From Candidatus Poseidoniales archaeon (GTDB lineage Archaea; Thermoplasmatota; Poseidoniia; Poseidoniales; Thalassarchaeaceae), in the NCBI GenBank assembly GCA_028283505.1, contig JAPOFX010000004.1, forward strand, positions 1 to 64,000: a stretch of 64,000 nucleotides of DNA. The letters run 5' to 3'. The notes under the pieces were generated by a model. It saw only the letters and a program-made list of their open reading frames with translations. It had not been told where the DNA came from and searched no databases. The position numbers and the translations under genes are program-made. Shown in pieces: positions 25,696 to 34,400 of this stretch; within the stretch, counting starts at the first letter, position 1; the number at the start of each line of letters is the position of its first letter.

Positions 25696-26304
25696 CTTCC
25701 TCTTTCCGAGAGGCGTCCAAAGTGATTCCCCCTCTCCTCCGGTAAGCCAACGTGCTAGTACAAAGCAATGGTCAGAAAGCCTATTTAGATAACTAATAAT
25801 GTCTAGTCTAATCTCCTCACGAAGGGCGCAGGCTTCCCTCTCTGCCCTCCGAACAATGGTACGGGCCATGTGTAGGTTTGCGACTACTGGATTTCCTGTT
25901 GGCAGTATGAATGATGACAATGGCTCTAGGTCTTCAAGCATGTAGTCCATTTCCTCAACCAGTCTCTCTCCCGCTTCTTTCCCGATTACGGACATCTGCT
26001 CGGGAACTCCTCCTGGTGGACATGCACACTCGGCTCCCACATCAAACAACTCCTGTTGAATTATCCCTAGCATATTGTCGGCCTCGATAAGACGACTACC
26101 CAAGGATTGGAGGGACTCGTCAGTGACCTCATGCCTCTGGAGCCTCGAAATCTCTGCCCGGACAATCCCTAGCGCTGAATTAGCCTCATCGATTGTACCG
26201 TAGACCCCAACTCTGGGACTCTCCTTCCCGACTCGCGTACCGTCTACGAGAGAGGTCTCCCCCCCATCACCCCCTCCAGTGTGAACCTTAGTTATCCGAA
26301 CCAT
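25678..26304 (-). CDS. PduO-type cob(I)alamin adenosyltransferase
   Basis: This ATP:cob(I)alamin adenosyltransferase (about 208 aa) makes adenosylcobalamin. The N-terminal ATP-binding motif VHTGGGDGGETSLVDG, the YGTIDEANSALG segment, the RTIVRRAEREA helix carrying the catalytic Arg/Glu pair, and the C-terminal YLNRLSDHCFVLARW are all as in PduO/MMAB. An extended first helix (ATG at 26355) would overlap the upstream gene by 4 bp. The ATG at 26304 fits the family start. It implies use of B12-dependent enzymes such as methylmalonyl-CoA mutase or ribonucleotide reductase elsewhere in the genome. Confidence 0.92.
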   Translation of the reverse strand: MVRITKVHTGGGDGGETSLVDGTRVGKESPRVGVYGTIDEANSALGIVRAEISRLQRHEVTDESLQSLGSRLIEADNMLGIIQQELFDVGAECACPPGGVPEQMSVIGKEAGERLVEEMDYMLEDLEPLSSFILPTGNPVVANLHMARTIVRRAEREACALREEIRLDIISYLNRLSDHCFVLARWLTGGEGESLWTPLGKRKLGNHS

Positions 26305-26351
26305 ACCATTAGCCCCGAGTCCGCCTAATCTTACAATCGTAACGTAAAACC

Positions 26352-27080
26352 TCACTCCTCTTCAACGATTACCGAGGCTTTCAAATGACGGAGCTCTGAA
26401 TCTATAGCCTCAATCCAAGTGCCATCAACAGCATCCAATCCTCCCAACTTTTCAAGCTCTATTTGGTGATATTCCTGCTCGTCTGTATTTCCGATGTGCT
26501 GGTGAATCATCATTAATGCCGCATGGCTCATTGCCGTTAGCCATTGATCTTCGGAATGCCAAGACTTTTCAAAATGAGACACTGCACCTCTAGGCCCCAC
26601 CAACAGCCCCCTCCTAACTTGCCTAAGGCCGGATTTAGACCAAGAGATTCCTTGTATGCCTATCACCAGACCCCTAAAGCAGAGATAGACCTCTAGCATA
26701 ACCAAAATTGAGGCTAGAGCGAAGGACACTATTTGCTCGGCTTGATCATATTCCCCCCATCTACCGGAAAGCAGGCTAATGGATCCTATGCATAGAAGTA
26801 TCCCGCCTAACGGGGCAACCACAACGTCGTGGTGTGTGATAGTCATATGCCTAACACCGAAAATGACACCGAGCCCTCCTATCAGAGATGCTACAATTGC
26901 TGGGACCTCTTCGGAGGTCTCCCTTGGAGCGGTACTCGACAGCCATAACAGCAAAGAAATCGTGAAGAGAAGGGCAGAAAAACGCCCACTGATCTCTGGA
27001 AATGGTTGGTGCCTACTGTACCACATACAGGTGATACCAACGCTGGCAAATGTTAGAATCCAAAACCACATAAAAACCAC
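26352..27080 (-). CDS. Membrane protein with cytosolic C-terminal domain, unknown
   Basis: This 242-residue protein starts with GTG overlapping the stop of the preceding gene (tagtg). It has five or so N-terminal membrane helices (for example FWILTFASVGITCMWY and LFTISLLLWLSSTA) and then a soluble helical domain of about 90 residues rich in His, Glu and Trp. No family is recognised. Tight coupling to the upstream 119-residue gene and the downstream adenosyltransferase suggests one operon. Confidence 0.65.
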   Translation of the reverse strand: MVFMWFWILTFASVGITCMWYSRHQPFPEISGRFSALLFTISLLLWLSSTAPRETSEEVPAIVASLIGGLGVIFGVRHMTITHHDVVVAPLGGILLCIGSISLLSGRWGEYDQAEQIVSFALASILVMLEVYLCFRGLVIGIQGISWSKSGLRQVRRGLLVGPRGAVSHFEKSWHSEDQWLTAMSHAALMMIHQHIGNTDEQEYHQIELEKLGGLDAVDGTWIEAIDSELRHLKASVIVEEE

Positions 27081-27439
27081 TAATTATCGAATCCACCTTT
27101 CCAGCCCGGTTTCCAAAACTCCTCATTATCAAGCCATAAAATCCACTCATCTGCATCGGCTCTTAGTAGTCTGAAAGCTCTCCTATCCAAGCCCTGTTTG
27201 AGTGAGTCATCCAGATCTCCTCTTTTGTTGGCATCGGTCCACTCAACCTGGATCTCACGAACCAAAGACTGGCCTGCTGATGGATTCTGATAGTTCTTCT
27301 CACAAATCTCCCTGAGATCTTGGAGCCACATCCGTGCACCCTTGATGTGTGGAGTGTCATTAACCTCCTTCTCATGCCGCTTTCCAAAGGGCCACCATCT
27401 CATGAATCTCAGTCGGACCAAAGGGCATTCTCTATTCAT
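27080..27439 (-). CDS. Small Trp-rich soluble protein, unknown
   Basis: This protein has 119 residues from the ATG at 27439, or 107 from an ATG at 27403. It is basic and Trp-rich at the N-terminus (RFMRWWPFGKRHEKEV) and ends with ADEWILWLDNEEFWKPGW. It has no membrane segment and no recognised domain. It is transcribed divergently from rlmH (ATG 27482), with 42-79 bp between them. The frame continues upstream into rlmH antisense, which is why the inner starts were preferred. Confidence 0.55.
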   Translation of the reverse strand: MNRECPLVRLRFMRWWPFGKRHEKEVNDTPHIKGARMWLQDLREICEKNYQNPSAGQSLVREIQVEWTDANKRGDLDDSLKQGLDRRAFRLLRADADEWILWLDNEEFWKPGWKGGFDN

Positions 27440-27481
27440 CGTTGCGAAGGACAAAAGTCCTACTTCTGCATCCCACTGGCC

Positions 27482-27913
27482 ATGGGTCGGGTATTGGTAC
27501 ACATCCACGGGAAGCCCAAGGGCCGAGGGACACGAATCATAATTGATGACTATGCAGGTAGAATTGCAACTGCTGGAATGGAATTGATAGTTCACAAAGA
27601 TAAGATTAGCCATTCCGACTACGAGGCAAAAATCGAGTCTGGTGGAGCCAACATCATTCTTCTGGACGAATCAGGGACCATGATAACTAGCATTGAACTG
27701 GCTGATATAATTTCAGAGACCACATTGTCAGACAGAAACACGATCTTTGCGATAGGTCCAGCAGACGGATTCAGCAATGAAATGAAAATCAGAAATAAGA
27801 AGATTTCAATTTCAATGATGACACTGACCCATGAAATGGCTACTACTATTCTCCTGGAGCAGCTCTACAGAGCATCCGAGATTAACAAGGGATCACAATA
27901 TCACAGATCGTGA
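27482..27913 (+). CDS. rlmH: RlmH-type 23S rRNA pseudouridine-1915 N3-methyltransferase (SPOUT)
   Basis: The product is about 143 aa, close to the usual 150-160. The C-terminal SPOUT knot matches Rlm[19 protein letters not shown], the SAM loop [33 protein letters not shown], and the terminal [15 protein letters not shown]. RlmH methylates a pseudouridine in helix 69 of large-subunit rRNA. The long upstream open frame is not used, because homology starts at the ATG at 27482. Its 3' end overlaps panD by 13 bp. Assignment of the exact target in archaea is by family only. Confidence 0.85.
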   Translation: MGRVLVHIHGKPKGRGTRIIIDDYAGRIATAGMELIVHKDKISHSDYEAKIESGGANIILLDESGTMITSIELADIISETTLSDRNTIFAIGPADGFSNEMKIRNKKISISMMTLTHEMATTILLEQLYRASEINKGSQYHRS

Positions 27914-28263
27914 ACTTGTTGATTTTTGTCATCTACATGAACCACCTTTGGTTGATGTCCCTGAATCATACTTTCCTCAATGTTGGAATATGCGAGTATA
28001 ATCACCAAGTCACCAGGATTTATTAAATGCGCAGCGGCACCATTGATGCAAATTTCTCCCGATCCTCTGGGCCCCTCAATTACGTATGTCTCAAGGCGAT
28101 TCCCGTTTGTTATGTCAAGGACATGGACACCCTCCCACTCTACCAGTCCGGCCGCATCCATCAAGTCCCTGTCTATTGTTATTGATCCAACGTAGCTGAG
28201 GTCAGCACCAGTGACCGTAGCTCTGTGTATCTTCGAGCTAAGCATCCACCGCAACTTTACCAT
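27901..28263 (-). CDS. panD: Aspartate 1-decarboxylase proenzyme (PanD)
   Basis: This 120-residue pyruvoyl enzyme makes beta-alanine for pantothenate and coenzyme A. It carries the start [20 protein letters not shown], with the self-processing Gly-Ser site in YVGSITID (the Ser becomes pyruvoyl), and [20 protein letters not shown] near the end. It closely follows the bacterial PanD pattern. Many archaea instead use a PLP-dependent aspartate decarboxylase, so this is a likely bacterial acquisition. It is convergent with rlmH. Confidence 0.95.
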   Translation of the reverse strand: MVKLRWMLSSKIHRATVTGADLSYVGSITIDRDLMDAAGLVEWEGVHVLDITNGNRLETYVIEGPRGSGEICINGAAAHLINPGDLVIILAYSNIEESMIQGHQPKVVHVDDKNQQVHDL

Positions 28264-28359
28264 GACCCTCGGACCACATTGATGGATTTCAATACAAGGT
28301 TCTCATGTTTGATACTCATAGGCCCCATTGATACTAATTTTCCTAATCTGGGGTACCCG

Positions 28360-28398
28360 TTCATAAGTCAGATAGCATCTAACCATTGTACCGGGTGG
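28360..28398 (+). promoter_or_regulatory. Putative promoter and ribosome-binding site of the giant surface protein
   Basis: The 139-bp gap after panD contains a TATA-like ttcataagtc (28360-28369) and a GGGTGG element (28393-28398) 5 bp before the GTG start at 28403. Further upstream the octamer ttgatact occurs twice, 19 bp apart (28309 and 28328). Its role, if any, is unknown. Confidence 0.4.
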
Positions 28399-28402
28399 TA
28401 AC

Positions 28403-31400
28403 GTGTTAGGAGAGAAAGCAATTTGGGATTCAAGTTACAACAGTCGCAAAGCCCTCATTTCAGTCTTTATGGTTGGGATTATGTTATTCAGTACCCAGAT
28501 GTATTCCTTCCAAGATTTCGAGACATATGACGAGAAGCACAATGAGAAGCATACTTCCTCATTGACAGAATCCTCTGAAAGGGAAACGTATCAACAGGGA
28601 GGCCAAGCAACGTGGCCACAGTCCGACGCGGACCAAGGCCCACAGTCCCCCATCGACTTATTCAATCACCCCGCATTCAATGACCCATCCTATCACGACC
28701 CACTATCCTATTACGGAAAGGTAGCTGATCCTTCAGCTCTTGTTACGCAACCCGGGTACTCCTTCTTCTTGGAGGAGACAGATGCTGAAGACCACGACAA
28801 TGACGGAATTGGGGACCTAAGCGACCTTGACGACGACAACGACGGAATCAATGACCTAATTGAGATGTTTGATGGTTGCTACGGCACTCATCCATACGAT
28901 CATGACAACGATGGTGTACTGGACGAGTTCGATTGGGACGACGACAACGACGGAATCCTAGAAGGGCCGATAGACTACGACCAAGGAGCGGACCCAAGAA
29001 ATGTGTCCATGGACAGATACGTGGAACCTGCTTCTGTTCACCCATGGACAGGCACTCCTGTTGGGGTGGGTTACAGGGTAGATCAGAATCCACTAGATCA
29101 TGACAATGATGGCGTTACCGATGATGATACCGACGGTTCTGGACCGGACTCCTATGATGAGGACGACGACAACGACGGCAGGATAGATCAATTCGTTTGG
29201 CCCTGCGACTTCGACTCAGATGGCGTTCAGGATTACTTCGATGCGGACGATGACAGTGATGGCATAGAGGATCTCTGGGATTCCCACCCTTGGGACTCAA
29301 CGATTACCACTAACATCACCACCACTTCCTCACTCTGGGATACTGCCTCAGAGTGGGGGGTCACAGAGGTGATATCTGTCTCCATCGGGGAGAACGGCCT
29401 CAATCCAGATAGAATAACGATCGAAGAAGGAGATACTGTAATTTGGACAAATGAAGACTCAGAACCCCACAACGTGACCTCTAACGATGGAACTTTCGAC
29501 AGTGGCGAGATCAGCCCGGGTAGCACATTCACATTCACCTTTTCTACTCAAGGAACTTGGGAATACTCGGACCCATCTAACAGCAATACAAACTACGAGG
29601 GACGTGTCACTGCAGGCCCAGAAACGAGTCAGACCCTACCTGACGCATTTAATCTCAACGAGGATATCTACGGAACAGACAAGTTCAATTTTGTGACAAA
29701 GGAGAGGACGATCTGGCATCCTCGTGCCCAGGCATTTACTCAGGTGGTAGACGGAGATCTCGATGGTGATGGAATTCCGAATTTCGTCGATCCCGATAAT
29801 GACAACGATGGGACCCCAGACTCCGCCGACAACGATGACGACAACGACGGACTTCTGGATATGTGGGACGTAGACGATGATAACGATGGAATCCCCGACT
29901 CCTGTATGCAAGTAGATACCAATTCAGACGGGAATGGAGATCTTCCCAACTCCCATCCGATTGGAGTCCCCGGGATAGACTGCGAGCTGGACTATGACAG
30001 AGATTTGGATGATGATATCTACAGGCCAATAGACTCTGACTACGATCTAGTCTGGGATTGGAAGGACACAGATGTGGGAGGGGCGTTCCCCGCAGACAAT
30101 CTTCTTGGAAACCCAGGTAACGATCCGAATGACCTACCCTACGATCTGGATAACGATGGCATAGTTAACGAACTGGACCCATTCATGAATGCCACAGAGG
30201 ACGATGTACTATCTTGGGACTGCCCAAGTATAGACAATCCTAATCCGGTAAACCCTGACCCAAGGTGCACTACAGAAAGAAAGTCCTACACCGGTAATAA
30301 TGACTGGGATGGTGATGGATTCAACAACTGGGAAGACGTTGATGACGATAATGATGGAGTTCTAGACTGGCTGGACATAGACCCGAACTGTGACCTGGAC
30401 GATGATGCGGATTTGCACAATCTAAACGGATCAATGTTCAGAGATGATGGTGCCAACGACATAGACACAGACATCGACGGAGACGGACTTTCCAATGATC
30501 TAGACTGGGATGACGACAACGATGGAATCTCGGATCTGTATGACCCTGATGACGGGAACTGTGGTGTTGTGGACAGCGACTCCACCGACCAGTTCGACAA
30601 TTCTTACTCGCATCAGGACGGCGAAACGATTGACGGAAGTGATGACGGAACGACTTACACAATGCTACAACCTCTCAGGTGGGATCAGTTCTGGCACTTC
30701 AGCCCTTTCTTCGCCGATGACCACCACTTCATACTCCCCTACAACGGATATCAGGAGAGTGTTGACCCTGAGACGGGCTTAAGCATCATGGACTCCAATG
30801 GAGTTGTACCAGAGATGTACTGGCATGTTATGATGAAGTGGAGCCCATGGAATGGTAACAATTTCTTCGATATTGACATGGATGGCGACTCACTAATTAA
30901 CGGGATAGATGTTGACATGGACGCAGATGGAATGCCCGACTGGTGGGATCAGGATGAGGGGTCTGACGGTAGATTGGATGTAAATGATCCAGCATTCGGA
31001 GGCTCCCTAAATGATGGTGAATGCGATCTGTCTCTGTTCTACATGTTCTTTCAGATAGCATTCCGACCCATCGCTTGTGGTGTTGAGCTAGCATGGCTCT
31101 TTGGTTGGCCGGTTCTCAGTGCCACTCAAGTACAGGGCACCATCTACACAAACCCATACAGCACTAGACCCGACCCACAGTGGGACCAAGGCTCTTACAA
31201 CGGCAGTAACTCTAACGGCCAATGGACCTGCAATAAGAATTGCTTCTGGTTCGATTTCAATGGAAATCAGGACGTAGGCCCCAGCTCAGCCGTATCCTAT
31301 GTCGAAATCATCGATAATAGAGATCTCTGGATCGCGTTCGTGGGTGTTAATAGGGGACTATTCCAATGGGGGGCTGACTCAAACGCAAACATGTTTCCCG

Positions 31401-34400
31401 ATGAGGTAGCCGATCTTCTCAACAACGACGTCGACCCCGATGATGACTGCGGTGCGCCAGTAGCAGGAAATATGGAGCCCCAATGTATGTTCAATGATAC
31501 CGCAGATTTGGATGATGACTTCGATGGAATTTATGATCACTGGGATATAGATGATGATAATGACGGTATCTGGGACTACATGGAGGTCGACTCTAACGAC
31601 GATTTAGATGACGACTCTAACACTGAGCCACCTGGCTCCTTCTTCATAGGCACGAACTGTGAGGACAACGATGATGATGGAACAGACACCGACCCCGATA
31701 AGGATGGATGGTATCAGGCAGTGTGGGATAAGGGACTGTTGGGACAGGGTCTGTTGGCACCCAAGTACTATGACGTGGACAATGACAACGATGGAGTTCC
31801 AGACGGTGAGGATCCCGATGACGACAACAACGGAGTTCCCGATTCGATACAGGAGACCCTTGAGGGATGCTTCACTGGAGAAGAGCAGAGTCCGTGGGAC
31901 CATGATAACGACGGGACTCCAAACTGGGCTGACAATGATTGGGATGGAGACGGGTTGGTAAATGTGATCGAGCAATCTGGAGCGACCCCCTTCATAACTC
32001 CCTGGGACCATGACAACGACGGTATCAGAGACGATATCGATGACGATGATGATGCAGATGGAATGAAAGACGAGGATGAAGTAATGCTTTGGCCAACGAG
32101 GTTCGGTTCGGAGTCCACCAATCCATGGGACCATGATGACTTTGGAAACGGCTCTGGAATCGCGAACCCAACGGACCCTAGCACTGGACCTGATGCGATT
32201 GATAATGACGATGACGCAGACAATAGGACAGACGTTGACTGGGATCATCTCGAGGAAAACTGGAATGGAAGCTCAGATTGGGATCAGGACAATGACGGAA
32301 TACCCGACGAGGACGACAAGATACCAACTAGAATCACACTTTTCACAGAGCCGGTTCTCTGGCTGGACGCATTCTTCCCTGCTAAGTTCAATGGGAGTGT
32401 GGACTGGCTAGACCCGGATCGGGGCGTGTTTACCAGAGCGCCAAATATTCCCGTACAGGTCATAATCGAATGGGCCAACAATGGGACCATCGCACTTGAG
32501 ACAATAGACGTACTCACTGATGAATCTGGTGAGTTCGAAGTAGGCCAGTATCTCTTCCCCGAGGACCTAGAGGTTGGCCCATCTACGACTTACAATATAT
32601 TCGCCGAAGTGACAGAGATGTTCGTACACGATGGCGCCTCTACTGAGCCGATTCCGGTTGAGGTCAGAGCAAATACTACTGTGGATTACGTTGCTTGGAC
32701 ATATTTCAGAAGCGATGAGCAGCCACTGTTTGTCGACTTCAAAGTACACTATTCTGCCGACTGGGATAGAGGAATTTTCGACAACAGACTTCCTTATGCT
32801 CCCGTCTCTTTCAATGTCTCTGGCGGGCCATTCGGTAATACTAGCAATCCAACCGTCTTCGATGGTTATGGATATGGATACAGGGCCGACTCAGGTGGAT
32901 GGGTCTCATTGACATTTGTCCAGTCCTCTGGTAGTCAGGGTATTTGGAAGCAGGTGCAGTGGAACTCTACGATGGATAACGGGCCCGGTGCCATTCCAGG
33001 TGGTTATGAGGAAATAGTTTGGGACGACTTCTCAAAGTCCCACAATGTGATTGGCAGGTATAACTACACCTCAACTAGTCTTCCCATCGGCGATTATACA
33101 TTTACCGCTTACTCAAGACCAGACCTAGGTTCAGAGAGTCCCTGGCCATATTTAGAGGGGGACGAATCTGACTCGTTCAATATTAGGTCAATGCACAGGA
33201 TGTACGTTGAAGCTGACATCATTACCCCCTCGATAAGACCAGTGTACTTCTGGGACGCTACTCAGTTCACAGGCTCGAGCTTCGGGGCCTGGAGAGCGCT
33301 ATTCCACTCTCCTTCATTGGTCAACGCAAATATTGACTACCAGGATGCAAGCTTGGGTAAACCATACCCAATTCTCTGGGACGGCGATCCCCAATCACTT
33401 GCTGGAGAGGCCTCCAGATTGAGACCATTCCTTTCGTCAAATGGCACTCACTGGTTTATTGCTATGCAGAATGGAGGAGACTTCAACGTCCCACCATGCG
33501 GTCCTGTAGATCCTCTAGACCCGGATAGTGATGTCAGGTGTGAGATAGTTCCAGAGATGTTTACGGGCGAGACACTCAGGGTTGTTGGCTCCGTCTGGAA
33601 TCGAACGATGGTCCCATGGCCCCACGATCCGATGGCCCTTCAGGTCGACGTTGATGGAAATGGCGTATTTGCGGGATCCACAGAGACAGGATTCGCAAGA
33701 GTGCCCAGCATGGTGGATGGGGTCGCGCAGTTTGACTACAACTGGACATGGTATTCACAGTACTCAGCTGGAGTATTCGGCATAAGAGCGGATTTCACGA
33801 ACTCAAACTTCTATTTCACAGGAAATCAAACATCTGTTTTGGCCCCAACAGGAGCCTACGTTAATGTCTCAGTCATAGGTACCACTGACTTCCAATTCAG
33901 CTCAATACCCAGACTGTACAGGGGACAAAATGTGACGTTAGAAGCCAGATTGATTGACAATGCTTTCCAACCTGTACGGGACGCTCCTGTGAATTACACC
34001 TGGTCTGCCGATAATTCAGCCGGAGTGGCTATCACAGATAATAATGGAGTTTTGAAAATCAATCTAACAATTGACGAATTCCATGAACTAGGTAATTTCA
34101 CACTCGGTGTAACCTATCCGGGGGATCCGTTTAGACAAGGGAGCTCCGCAATGACCAGTCTATGGGTGGTTTCCAGAACATACTTGAGCATCCAAAGTAC
34201 GACGCCAAATCTCCTCCAGGCTGGAGATATTTGGGAATTCTCAGGGCAGGTAACTGATGATAACCGGACTGCTGTTGAGAAAGATCTTGGAGAGGCCTTG
34301 GACGGGTGTCTCGAGAATGGAGGAGAGGTCCTACTAATAATGGAGGGCACCGATTTCGAAGACAGGACACATAGGCAGATCATTGAAACACTATGCCCCA

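Noticed and set aside
28309-28335. Direct octamer repeat ttgatact before the giant surface-protein gene
   Set aside because: Only two copies, 19 bp apart in AT-rich sequence; it could easily occur by chance, so it was not raised as a finding.
31604-32248. Minus-strand open frame of 214 codons inside the giant surface-protein gene
   Set aside because: It is rich in Val, Ile and Ser because it is the complement of Asp-rich codons, and it has no recognisable domain or ribosome-binding site.
28790-32330. Dense GAC/GAT-rich direct repeats resembling a satellite or CRISPR-like array
   Set aside because: The repeats follow codon phase and encode DxDxDG motifs within one long open frame; spacing is irregular and no conserved repeat-spacer unit exists.
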